A DNA stretch of 64,000 nt from Orobanche coerulescens (taxonomy: Eukaryota; Streptophyta; Magnoliopsida; Lamiales; Orobanchaceae): contig CM065815.1 in the NCBI GenBank assembly GCA_033398695.1, positions 146,303,001-146,367,000 of the forward strand, in the 5' to 3' direction. The notes below the pieces were generated by a model that did no database searches, had not been told where the DNA came from, and worked only from the letters and a program-made list of their open reading frames with translations. The position numbers and the translations under genes are program-made. Numbering within the stretch: the stretch's first letter is position 1; every line of letters starts with the position of its first letter. Below, in pieces: positions 10,661-20,816 of the stretch.

Positions 10661-11590
10661 ATGGCTTATCGTGTGACCACGAGGTCTCAATCCATATCCT
10701 CTTCCCAACAATCGATCGTCCAAAAACTAAGCAACGACCCAGTCACGAACAAAACGGCCCAAACCACGGCCACGTGCGTTTATCAAGCCCATATCGCGGG
10801 ATTTTGGCGAAATGTGACTATATTATGGAGCAAGAATCTCATGAACTACTCTTTAAGCATATCGGTCGATAGTGCCGAGCATGATATTGTCTACACGTCC
10901 AAAATCGACCTAAAACCTTGGCATTTTTGGGCCAAGAAAGGTTACAAGACGTTGGAGGTGGACGGGAGCCAATTGGAGGCCTATTGGGATTTAAGATCGG
11001 CAAAATTTTCGGGCGGCCCCGAGCCTTGCTCCGATTACTACGTCGCCTTAGTGTCGGAAGAAGAAGTCGTCTTGTTATTAGGGGACTTGAAAAAAAAGGC
11101 CTACAAGAGGACGAAAGCAAGGCCTGCATTGGTTGATGCCGTGATGTTTTACAAGAAGGAAAATGTCTTCGGCAAGAAATCTTTCTCCACGAGGGCGAAA
11201 TTCGATCAGAGGAAACGAGAGCACGATATCGTGGTCGAGAGCTCGACTTCGGGCCCTAGGGAGCCCGAAATGTGGATTAGCATTGACGGGATCGTGTTGA
11301 TACACATCAAGAATTTGCAATGGAAATTTAGGGGCAATCAAACGGTGTTGGTCAATAAGCAGCCGGTACAAGTGTTTTGGGACGTGCATGCATGGCTATT
11401 TTGCGCACCGGGCTCAAATCATGGGCTCTTCATATTTAAGTCGGGCGAGAATGAAGGTGATAGCGATGAAGATAATTGCAGTCGAGGGGAAGATAGCGAA
11501 TGTAGTGGTAATAGTAAGTATTATTCGACGCAGAGCTATTCGAGATATGCTGATTTCTGTCTTTTTCTTTATGCGTGGAAGATTGAGTGA
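10661..11590 (+). CDS. DUF868 family protein (309 aa), intact
   Basis: An intronless plant gene of the DUF868 family (PF05910), whose biochemical role is unknown. Family landmarks in order: a Ser/Gln-rich N-terminus (residues 1-30), CVYQAHIAGFWRNVTILW (about 45-62), DLKPWHFWAKKGYKTLEVDG, AYWDLRSAKFSGGPEP.SDYYVALV, LLLGDLKKKAYKRT, FGKKSFSTRAKF, MWISIDG, LQWKFRGNQTVLV (strongly conserved in the family), VFWDVHAWLF and the terminal FCLFLYAWKIE. Length and both ends agree with full-length members. A Ser/Glu/Asp-rich linker precedes the last motif. ATG 10661 is preferred because it lies just before the conserved start and follows an A-rich leader. It converges with the minus-strand ELF3-like gene. 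No frame damage is seen, so it is probably functional. Confidence 0.92.
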   Translation: MAYRVTTRSQSISSSQQSIVQKLSNDPVTNKTAQTTATCVYQAHIAGFWRNVTILWSKNLMNYSLSISVDSAEHDIVYTSKIDLKPWHFWAKKGYKTLEVDGSQLEAYWDLRSAKFSGGPEPCSDYYVALVSEEEVVLLLGDLKKKAYKRTKARPALVDAVMFYKKENVFGKKSFSTRAKFDQRKREHDIVVESSTSGPREPEMWISIDGIVLIHIKNLQWKFRGNQTVLVNKQPVQVFWDVHAWLFCAPGSNHGLFIFKSGENEGDSDEDNCSRGEDSECSGNSKYYSTQSYSRYADFCLFLYAWKIE

Positions 11591-12358
11591 TTTTAAATTT
11601 TTCAATCAAAAATACTGAAATGGATATTATGAGATTTGTATATAGTTATAGTGCATTTCTTCTTTAGTTTTTGTTACTTTTGTTTATTATATTGTTCTGA
11701 AAATTTACCTGATGAAAGTGTGTGTGGCGATTATCTATCTCGGTTGGATTTGGAATATGATCGATGAAGGTTTACCTTCGTATGAAAGTTCAGCAAGTAT
11801 GTCTGGCGTATAATCCTACTTTATTTTTTGCATGAATTTATAATCAGCTATGTTTAGCCCATGAGTCGATACTCCATAATTTATAATCAACTAATTTTAG
11901 ACTTAAATTTTCCTATATCACATTGCTATCGTATATATTTACCTACCCCACACTAAGTTGGATGAGAAAGTTACTTCTTCTATAAAAAAAATATTATATT
12001 AATTTAGAAAAATCATTGGTAGATTGTGCGAGTATTGACGGTGGGTGTATGGTTGAGATTAAAAAATAAAAAGTACTGATGGTAAATATAGTATGGAGAT
12101 TAAGTGATGTGATTGTGATTGTTTGATTTGAAGGTGTGGAAAGTGACAAGTGTAAACTTACTACAGATATAAATTTAAGAGAGAAATATAAACATTGATA
12201 CATATAAATTCCTGTATATATGGTTCATATTGATACAACAAAAGCACTAATGGAATTTAGAAGATCTCTAGGTATAACAAAAATTTATCGCATGTGTGTA
12301 TGCATATACAATTAATAAATAAAATTAAAACCAAAAGAACTATCGAACAACATATCAC
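11591..12358. other. Intergenic between the DUF868 and ELF3-like genes
   Basis: AT-rich, holding the 3' ends of two convergent genes. No third gene or clear repeat is seen. Confidence 0.5.
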
Positions 12359-13168
12359 TCACGACACACGTGACTCACACGATGAAGTGCGGAGAAACTC
12401 ACTTTCTTCCTTTAAAGACTCGAAAATCCGCGCAGCCGATGCTGTAGCCGATATCCAGTTGTAGGGCGCGGCTTTAATCACTCGCGGTTTCCGTTCGTCA
12501 TTTTCATCAGTCAACATCTCATTCCGCGGAGCCATAGGAAAAAGGGCGAGAATGTCTTTTTCTGATGGACCCCTGGATGGGATATGCTCGATTTCAAAAT
12601 TCAAACCCCTTGCATCTATAAGCGGCATGGCATAATATTGACTGCAACCTTGACCAAGTCCGGTGTTAAAAGCAATGTTGTTGGTTGGAAAACAAGGTCC
12701 GTGATACGGATTGTAAACTAATCCTTCCGACGGGATCTTATCGGAACTAGCCATTGGTTTCCGACTGGTGGAGAGAAAAACCACGGTGCTAGTTTAGCTT
12801 GATCGATACTAGGAACATATGTCGAGGTTGTTAGAAGCTTCGGAGCGAAATATACTTTATCGGCATTTGGCTTTAGGATGTCGTTTTTTGGTTTAGCGGT
12901 CATATCGAGCAACTTATCTAGCTTTTGTGGTGATCTGGCTATAAGTCTCTGCACCTGTTAACACAATATATATTACTAATTGACATTTAGTTTAAAACAC
13001 GTTCAAATGAAAAACTAAAAATTTTGAAGAGAAGCACTCACTTTTGTCAATCTGTGTAACTCGAGAATCTGGAGAGAAAATATTTTCTGCTGTCTGCAAA
13101 ATAGGGGAATTTTGTTTACAAAAATGATACGCAAAATGAATGTAAAATCATAAAATTAGTCGTGTAAC

Positions 13169-13602
13169 TAGTGGTGTTAATGGGCCTAGCTATCTGGTAC
13201 CCACCCTGCGGCCTGGCTGAATACCCGGTCCGATGGACTACCGGATTTTCCAGTGAGCTGGTCGGGCCGTCTGGGTCCTGACTTGCTACCTGTTCGTGAA
13301 ACCGGGTATACCAGGTCCACCCGGTAAAACCCGCTCGTTTCTTAATTGGACTTAACTCTATTAACAGTCCAGCCCGAACAAATCTAACTTTTTAGTAATG
13401 TTAAGAGGCCGAGCTACCCGGTACTGCACCGCGGCCCGGCTCGAATACCCGGTCCGATGGACCTCCCGGTTCTTTAATGAGCCGGTCCGGTCCTGACTTG
13501 CTACTCTATTCCTTAACAAGCTCGTCCGATACCCGACTCGAGACTGTTGATCCAGACCGGGTATAGTAATCTCCAACTCGGTTTGACCCTTTAACAGCAC
13601 TA
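13169..13602. mobile_element. hAT-type MITE in an ELF3-like intron (434 bp)
   Basis: The left end TAGTGGTGTTAATGGG pairs with the right end, whose complement is TAGTGCTGTTAAAGGG. Flanks CGTGTAAC (13161-13168) and CATGTAAC (13603-13610) are an 8-bp TSD with one mismatch. The element is GC-rich and contains two diverged copies of a block of about 130 bp (13200-13330 and 13405-13540) with CCCGGTCCGATGGAC in both. It sits within the 795-bp intron 13090-13884. Confidence 0.85.
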
Positions 13603-13700
13603 CATGTAACTAAAACAGCGGTCGTGAAAAAGTAAGATACCGCAAAATGCATGTAAGTATAGTACAACTATATGAAATGGTCCGGATCCAGCGTGACCAG

Positions 13701-13824
13701 GGTCGCTCCATAATCCGTTATGGAGTGACCAGGCTGATGTGGTACTGCCACAACCACACAATATTTTAATATTTTATCATGTTTGATTTTTCTTTTGGTC
13801 ATTATGCCAGCGCCACATCAGCCT
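13701..13824. repeat. Two inverted repeats in the ELF3-like intron
   Basis: GGTCGCTCCATAA (13701) faces TTATGGAGTGACC (ends 13730). Directly after, AGGCTGATGTGG (13731-13742) faces CCACATCAGCCT (13813-13824), with a further TGCCA/TGGCA pairing inside. This may be a tiny foldback element of about 95 bp. No clear TSD was found. Confidence 0.5.
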
Positions 13825-14370
13825 ACTGTAGTATCGTAAGTGACGTCTACCGCAGCACACACACACACCTACACACACAAATACTTGCTGCAGAATTGTT
13901 TTTCTTGCTTCCTGAAACCACCTCTGTCCAATAACTCTTGCAATATTATCAGGAGTTAAATGTTGGCCCCACAAGTAGTCTACCTTAACAACATCCGACA
14001 TATCTTGCTTTATGTCCGGACGTCCTGTTTCCGAAGCCCCACGCTCATTTTTTTTAAGGGCCTCCTCCTTAATAGTCCATTCAATCTTAGCCGGTTCATT
14101 ACAGATGTCTCCAACTCCACATGACGAATATAACGACAAATCCATTGAAGAAGCACGTCTTTTTCCTGTAACCCTTTTGGACATGCCATCTGTAACAGGC
14201 TCGGTTTTTAGCATAACTCTGGCTATTCTATTTTTCGAAATTTCACCGTCTTCTTTATTATGAAACTCGGAATTCTCGTACTCGAGAGCTTTCATCATCA
14301 AATTCGCCGGTTTTTTCTCATTTGTTGGCTCCAAAATCGATGGTTCGGATTTTCTTAGTGAACACTAAGA

Positions 14371-15844
14371 ATAATAACTCTGTCAAGTTAGGAAGCACTT
14401 TCTGCGTTGCAGTAGCAGCCTGCAATCGTTGAATAATCTGTGAGTAAGATGGAGATAGATTTAAGCAGGATCTCGATTTATCGATTATCTCAAACATAAT
14501 AAATATACACCAAACAAAAAATGGCAGTATCTACTAAGTGATGTCTGTGTTCCTAGGATACGTATCATTCGAACATGGGAATGTAAACGAATCGAGTGTA
14601 GATGGACAAAGTACTGTTCAAGTTTGTTCAAGTTCTAATCGAGCTTCAAAAATTGTGTTCGGGCTTGATTTGATTATTAATTGAGTGGAGCTCGAACAAA
14701 CTTAAGTCAAGCTGAACAACAGTGTAGCTCGAGTGATTGATATTTCACACAATTTCTTTTTCATTTTTTGTTTGGGAATTTAGTCGTATTCGGCCCGAGC
14801 CTTTTCCATTTTATCAAACAAAATAAATGGCATCAATGCTGACGAACCAAGCATAGTTCAATTCGTTTTTCATCCCTACTCAGACGTGTGAGAATTCGAC
14901 CAAACGCCATTGAGGTAGATTACAAAATCGTTTGCTTTTTGAGGAAGTAACTTACCGTAAATTGGTAGTGTTTGCAAAGAGTTAAGAAAGAGTGTTTAGT
15001 GAATAAGTTGTAAATGTATTTTAATTATTTGTAAACGTCAAATCAGAAGCAAAACGAAACAAGAGCTGGCATAATGCCGGGCCGGATCCGGCCGGGATTG
15101 GTCGGGCCATGCCTGTTTCTCTTTGATCCCGAAAATGATCCCGGCCCGTGTATACACTTTCATATACAACTTCTACCGTTGGGTAAAAAACGGGCCTCGC
15201 TCAAACCCGCCGGACTAACTGGGTATAGCTCTACCCTCGGCATCCAAATTCCTCCATATCTTCTTGGCAACTTATCAGGAATTTCGGTCCATAATGCATT
15301 ATGAACTTGTGATGAATATATAAGAAACAAACGGTCACCTAAATGGATACGGGACACGACATGAGGACACCGCGTGGATACATTTTTTACAGGTAGAATA
15401 GAATTCAACATGGAGACACGATGCTGCTAAAATTTTCAATTTGAAGTGTCTGTGCTTCATAGTTTACGAGTCCATGCTATATCGTGAACTAAGATCCATG
15501 ATATACCAACTCGTGTTCTTCTGCACATGATTCAAGCAAAAAAAAAAAAAAAAATTGGCATTCTATCAACCCTAATGTACCAAATACATGAAGGTGATAA
15601 ACTCACATTGCTTGAAGATGCTTGTGATTGTTCACAAAATGCCACCCTTGTTTCCTTCATATTTTCCATCTTTCATCCACCCTTTTTTCACTCTCTTAAC
15701 TGATAACAAAATCCCATTTGGCTTCAAACTTTACTGCATTAGTAAAGTCAAAACTTTAACTGAAAATTAACCATGAAATATGAGCAAGAAAATGCCTTTA
15801 AATAGCACCGAATATCCAACAACTAATGCGAGAGAGAGGGCGGG

Positions 15845-15888
<44 letters not shown>

Positions 15889-16099
15889 CTTAAGGGGTTA
15901 GGACACAAATGGAGCCGATAGGTAGATTAGATTCAGCGAAAACAGAGGGTCATCTCAAAAGATCGAATCAGCAGAAATTTTGAAAAGAGGGGATAGACCA
16001 ATGGGATATCTTGGGATAAAATTTGATTTTCGCCGAAAGAGAAGAAAATACGGAGCTTAATTTAATTATATTTATCTTTGAGTTAAAATAATAATATTC
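14371..16099. other. Intergenic, low-complexity patches
   Basis: No coding region is recognised. It contains a GC palindrome GGCCGGATCCGGCC (about 15082-15095) in a GC-rich patch that may be another degraded hAT-like MITE, poly-A at 15539-15555 and a GA tract. Confidence 0.5.
15847..15888. repeat. (GA)n microsatellite
   Basis: An almost pure GA tract of about 42 bp. Confidence 0.92.
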
Positions 16100-16329
16100 A
16101 ATGTGTGTCTGTGCTTAAATTTATTATTTATGGATTTTCCTAGTTATGGTAGGATTAAGCTTGTTTGTATATAATCTCTCCTATATAAGTGAGAATATAC
16201 AGTCTTTTGTCCTACTCAGTTATTTTTCATTCAACACGTTATCAGCACGTGCTATCCCAACTGAACAAGATTTTTTTTCTATTCGATACTTCTGAAAATT
16301 CCGAAAAAAAAGAAAAAATCGGAATTTCT

Positions 16330-17122
16330 CTGAAACCCTAGTCTTCGGCATCACCTTCCAAAGCCGTCGTCACCCTCTTCGCCGGACTCCACCCGCCGCC
16401 TCCGATCAGAAATCGCGCAGCCCAGTCCTCATACACAGCACCACGACTCCCCTCGGGTCAATCCCAGATCTGACCTCCTGTCACCGCCAGACCCGATCAC
16501 CGGCATCCTCGCAACCCAGCCCCCTGAAGCCGCCGCCGTCTTCAAACCCTAGGCCTGGAACTCTCCTTCCCGATCATTCCCATTATTGGAAGTCCAGAAC
16601 CCGCACCCGATTTCGACCAGACACGACCTGTATGCAACTTCGAATCGTGACCAGATATCTGAACCGACCCAGATCAATATCACTGACCCGACCACGACCG
16701 CCGTTTTTCAGTCGGCCTCCTTCACCGATTTCGATCGCGACCTGGCGTTTTTTGCCTGCTGCTTCAGTCGCCCGGCATCAGAAGTGGAATTTCTTCCCCA
16801 CGTCTCGTGCTCCGACTTCAGTCAGCCCCGACCCGCCGCGACTCGTCTCCGGCCGGCTCAGCGCCCAGCCCAAATCATCGCACCAAGCCCGCTTCTTTTT
16901 CCAGCCCGCTCGGCCCCCATATCCGACGCTGCAAATCGTCCAACCCGGCCCGTGACCCAGAACCAGAAGGGCAACCCGTCCTGTGACCCAGAACTAGAAG
17001 GACAAACCAGACCTGCGATCCAGTCCAGACTTCAGACCGCCTGCGCCCGACCCGACCCGTTGCTGCCCAACCGGACAGCTTCACAAACCAGATTTTTTTT
17101 TACCTTCTCGACCCCGAAGTAA
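16330..17122 (+). other. GC-rich leader of copia-3 with a 178-codon upstream frame
   Basis: The GC-rich, Pro/Arg/Ser-biased leader contains an open frame at 16586-17122 without a recognisable domain. Its position between PBS and gag, and the composition-driven residues, argue that it is an untranslated leader. AT-rich sequence with GTAAGG near 17119 and a TATCAAG just before the gag ATG would suit a leader intron, but this is a guess. Confidence 0.4.
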
Positions 17123-17664
17123 GGTACACGATACGAACCCTACTATCTGCAATATGCGATTTTACATGATTTTTAATTACTTTTGATTGCATATTATATT
17201 CCGAAATTTATTTATGCTTAATTAAACTAGTTAAAAGCATTATGCATTAATAATTTTAATTAAATCAAAGTAAACTGTTTAGAGCAAATTGGATTTAAAT
17301 TAATTCACATAAACTAACGTATATTGCGACATAAGACACCTCTTTGACTGCACATATTTGTGTATAGATATATTCCTATGACTATGTGATTATATCTATA
17401 ATTATATATATCTTGCATGCATTGGTAGATATGGCATGTGTATTAGGTTCATAATTGGTAGAACTTAGAGGACATCTTTTCTATTAATTATCACATACTA
17501 AACCATGATAAAGAAATCTCATGGATAATAGCATTGAAAGTAATTTTTTGACCATATATTGGTTTCGAAAAATAATAACGCTCCTCATTATTCAAAATTT
17601 TATCATGGAAATAACTCATGATATACTGTGAAAACTTGTTTCTTTTTTTATTTCTTGTATCAAG

Positions 17665-17931
17665 ATGGCTGATTCAACTCGTCTCGAATTTGACATCTTG
17701 GACTCGGAAGAGCTTGAGTACCATAGATGGGTTTCTAATGTAGAGACCACATTTGTCGATAAGAACTATAGTGCCACTATCTTTGAAAAGGCAGACGAAG
17801 CATCGTCTCACAAAATCAAAGCTAGTGCAGTAATGTTCCTTAGGCGACATATCGACCCCAGACTGAGATGGGAATATCTGCAGCTGAAATTCCCCAAAGA
17901 ACTGTGGGATGCCCTTAAGGGCTGTTTTGGG
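17665..17931 (+). pseudogene. copia-3 gag N-terminus, truncated by insertion
   Basis: Starts MADSTRLEFDILDSEELEYHRW, typical of plant copia gag, and continues with FLRRHIDPRLRWEYL.....PKELWDALKG, the same region as in copia-1 gag. The frame reads into the inserted LTR (TGTAACACCC at 17932) after about 89 codons. The rest of the element is expected on the far side of the nested stack, beyond the window. Confidence 0.8.
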
Positions 17932-18292
17932 TGTAACACCCCCAATCCTCTAGGGAATATTACAGCGCCGCAGACCCTCTCCGTGGGGGATCTACTAGGC
18001 TAGATCTCAAACACAGACATCACAACAAATGCCAAAATATCTGAAAAACACATCCGTAGATCGATTTGGTCTTTCATCAATTACATACAACTCAAACTCC
18101 ATATACATCTCTATTACAAAACTCTTACCCGCACAGGGGTCAAAGTACAACAACACTCCTATAAGACGGGAGAACTCTACAGTGGAAAGAATAATACAAT
18201 TCGACCAACAAATCTTAATACTGGCCCATGTGATTAGTATCATTTGTCTTCCATCATCCTTCGTACCGATCCCGTATTTTCTCCTCAATGAC

Positions 18293-19933
18293 CTGCACAT
18301 ACCTTAATGCAATACAGACATCCACCCACCGATTACTCGGGAGTTAGCAAAATTCCGTTAATTTGCTAGTGCAAGTATAAAGTGCAATTACGAGCCATAC
18401 AGGTCATATTCCAAGAATATATAATAATTGTGAATAGCCAACCAGTTAAACGTAATAAAAGACTTCCCTAGATAATTCACTTGAGTTAAAACAGTTCGAA
18501 TCATGAAAGGTAAGAAAGATACCAATATACGTTTTGCAAAGCATTTTAAGATCTCGCGAGTTATGAAAACACTTGAGTACGAAGGATCTTCAAATCATCA
18601 AAAACTGCGTAGGGACACCGCCCCAAAGATTATTTTCCAAAATACAATTCAGATCACGAAGCACGGGGTCCAAGACCCAATCGTTCACATCAACTTACTC
18701 CCAAAGGTTATTCTTGTCCCATGCTAACAAGCGTGAACCTCGGAGCTTCTTCGTGCATACCCGAATGAATAAACCAATGGTCAATAATAGAGTCACACAT
18801 CAATATGACAACGGTCACACAAACAACTCAAATATTAGGATTCCACAACGGACATATAACATTCACTCATAGTTATCCTGACATCGGGCTAACAAGCCAC
18901 GAACCTCGGATCTCGCGACGACATACCCGGTTTGGATAACCCAATAGTTATCCTGGCATCGTGCTAGCAATCACGAACCTCGGAGTCTCGCAACGATGTA
19001 CCTAGTTTGGATAACCCATGATGAGTATGTAACACGTCCAAATATACACCCATAAGTTATCCTAGTATCGGGCTAGCAAGCCACGAACCTCGGAGTCTCC
19101 TCGATACCTACCCGATTTGGATAACCCTATGGTCACGCTCAACTTACAACCAAATTGCAACAATCACACATCAATAAGAAAGTACACTTTCCCAACAATA
19201 CCAAACGGCACAACCTCCTTAAAGGAGTCACAACCAATGTCACGCAACATCACATACTTATCAATGAGCACACATATCCACACACACACACACACATCTT
19301 GCCGAAAGAATAAAACCTTAAGTCCAGTAGTGAAATAGTCGCACCTAATGATACCACACGAAAACAAGGCAATCCAAAATACAAGACTAATACCCATTTT
19401 CAGAACTACACATTCATTTACAGATGCACGAGTTGATTTTGAAGAAAACCCTTATCGAGAATATACCGATTCCCTTGAAAGTTCATTAAAATCATTCAAA
19501 CTACACACATATCCAATTACCAACCATTACTCTACGAAACATGAAGTATATGAGCAAGATACTTGACTCGAAACCACGAACGAATGAAATGACGAACGGA
19601 CGCAACCGAACAATCACGGAGCTTCCAATTTCAGCTAGCAAGTGGCAACTCCAGAACACTACGAGAATAACTCCATAATGAATCAACTATACTCCTCAAA
19701 ACCCGACTCTAACTCGCTATGGAACAACAATAACAATTGAGGGTTCAAGAATTTTTCTCAAGGGAATCAAAATCATGCTCTGGGTGAAATGAAAACGATA
19801 AACGGAATTCTGATCTGTAGATCACAACCAAAACAACAAGAATTACATAACTGATTCATCAACTTCTGATTAAATCAAGGAATCAAGGAAAACCCCCAAA
19901 AATTACTCAACTAGGGTTCTAAGAAGAAAATAC
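18293..19933 (-). other. Candidate LTR intron of the gag-only element
   Basis: On the minus strand the donor is GATCGAG|GTATTTTC (intron starts 19933), about 170 bp after TATA. The acceptor is TATGTGCAG|GTCATTG (ends 18293), preceded by TTTGCTAAC and a CCGA-GTAA-TCGG hairpin (18329-18340). The layout is repeated in four other gypsy-type LTR families here. Splicing is inferred, not shown. Confidence 0.5.
18872..19127. repeat. 72-bp tandem repeat in LTR, three copies plus a degenerate one
   Basis: Units at 18872-18943, 18947-19018 and 19056-19127 each begin GTTATCC and end GGATAAC, so each unit is bounded by a 7-bp inverted repeat and can fold on itself. A degenerate unit lies near 18707-18780. 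Confidence 0.8.
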
Positions 19934-20116
19934 CTCGATCGAACAAGAGAACAAGTGAGATAGTGTTGATAATGTGAATGAGACTCACCAAGATGAAGCT
20001 TGATGATGAAAATCGACCCAGATCGCCCAAGAAGACCAGACCCGACAGATAGAGACGGAAGAAGTCAAAATGACTTCCAAAAAATCATCCTGCAGATTAC
20101 ATAAATGGCCAGACTC

Positions 20117-20312
20117 TTACGTATGTAATCGACCAAGGTTAACGTACATTAATGCATTAACGTACGTAAGGAGATACATGCTACGTACGTAAGGGTGTTC
20201 CAGAGACTTCTGCCTGATTTTCTACATATGATAACGGCTGTAACACACTGGCCTTTACGGTCGTAATAAACTGGCCTCTATAGCCATAACATACTGCAGG
20301 TTACGTCCGTAA
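20117..20312 (-). promoter_or_regulatory. Palindrome array upstream of TATA, gag-only element
   Basis: Centres at 20122.5, 20145.5, 20163.5, 20186.5, then 20237.5, 20260.5, 20283.5 and 20306.5. Steps are 23, 18, 23, (51), 23, 23, 23. The first four have TACGTA-type cores. The next units are of the ACGGCTGT, ACGGTCGT and ATAGCCAT type, so one array mixes two core types without changing register. Confidence 0.85.
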
Positions 20313-20816
20313 CCTACATTCTGGCAGCAGATCCCAATCTGTTGTCCGATCAGCCCCGAACGACTTCAAAATGCGACGACTTGGAAAAATATGATGTAAC
20401 ACTTATTGAGGATTCTCAACAACGAACGAAAGTGCTAAACAAACACGCGATTCCGACAATCTAAAAGTAGGTAAAAGCAAGCACGTAAGCGAGTACCCAA
20501 AACTTTGGGAATTACAAAACAGCCCAAATATTCTAAAAATCACGATACGAGATCGAATAACCATTCCGAAGTTCTCAACATGACCAAAAATGATAAATGA
20601 ACTTGTAGGAACGACAATATAACAGTTCCGAGCAAGATTCATAGGAATCGGACCTAAATGCGGAAAAGTCGCAATAATATGCCGATTAACCCCAAACAAT
20701 ATCAAAACTCGCTCGAATGACAAAAAGTGCAGAACAAAACATGTCCAAAATGTGTCCATGAATACAAGAAAGTTGCTAGAATCGAAAAATACAGGAATGA
20801 AAATACGAATATTACA

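Larger units (their letters stand above)
12359..14370 (-). pseudogene. ELF3-family gene, 3' exons, with 1-bp frameshift
   Basis: EARLY FLOWERING 3 proteins are plant evening-complex scaffolds controlling the clock and flowering. Three exons are visible on the minus strand: 14370-13885, 13089-13042 and 12954-12359. Their junctions give an in-frame protein with LTPDNIARVIGQRWF.EARKTILQQ, then QKIFSLQILELHRLTK, then VQRLIARSP, the ELF3 core where the family has VFELHRLIKVQ.LIAGSP. Further on come GNQWLVP and PSEGLVYNPYHGP, and at the end PRVIKAAPYN...SAARIFESLKEE, matching the ELF3 C-terminus. A missing base in the GGG run at 12732-12734 (plus strand) shifts the frame between GNQWLVP and PSEGLVY. 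No 5' exon was found upstream of 14370, and the poly-Gln/Pro region of classical ELF3 is absent, so this is either a short ELF3-like paralogue or a 5'-truncated pseudogene. Confidence 0.85.
16100..17931 (+). mobile_element. copia-3: 5' part of a Ty1/copia element, interrupted
   Basis: A TATA box CCTATATAAG (about 16180) is followed by ...TTCATTCAACA ending near 16236 and then CGTTATCAGCACG, the LTR end and primer-binding region common in plant copia elements. A GC-rich leader (16330-17110) and an AT-rich stretch (17120-17660) precede the gag start at 17665. The gag is cut at 17931 by the LTR of a gypsy-type element. The 5' limit of the LTR is not determined. Confidence 0.65.
17932..20816 (-). 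repeat. LTR of a gag-only gypsy element (2885 bp), minus strand
   Basis: The plus strand begins TGTAACACCCCC and ends GAATATTACA. On the minus strand the LTR therefore runs TGTAATATTC...GGGTGTTACA. The polypurine tract (complement of TTCTACCCCCCTTAAAAG, from 20817) identifies it as the 3' LTR. It contains the palindrome array (20117-20312), a TATA (about 20095-20106), a candidate intron (18293-19933) and a 72-bp tandem repeat. It is inserted in the copia-3 gag with TTGGG as the likely target site (17927-17931). Confidence 0.85.

Noticed and set aside
13777..13884. C-terminal extension of the ELF3-like middle exon
   Set aside because: The frame runs past CAGCAA|GTATTTGTG into an AC-repeat and a foldback. 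Homology stops exactly at that donor and resumes in the next exon.
15065..15305. Third hAT-like MITE in the GC-rich patch with GGCCGGATCCGGCC
   Set aside because: No convincing terminal inverted repeats or 8-bp flanking duplication could be found.
16586..17122. 178-codon open frame
   Set aside because: Lies between the PBS and gag of copia-3 in GC-rich leader. Composition explains the Pro/Arg/Ser bias and no domain is visible.
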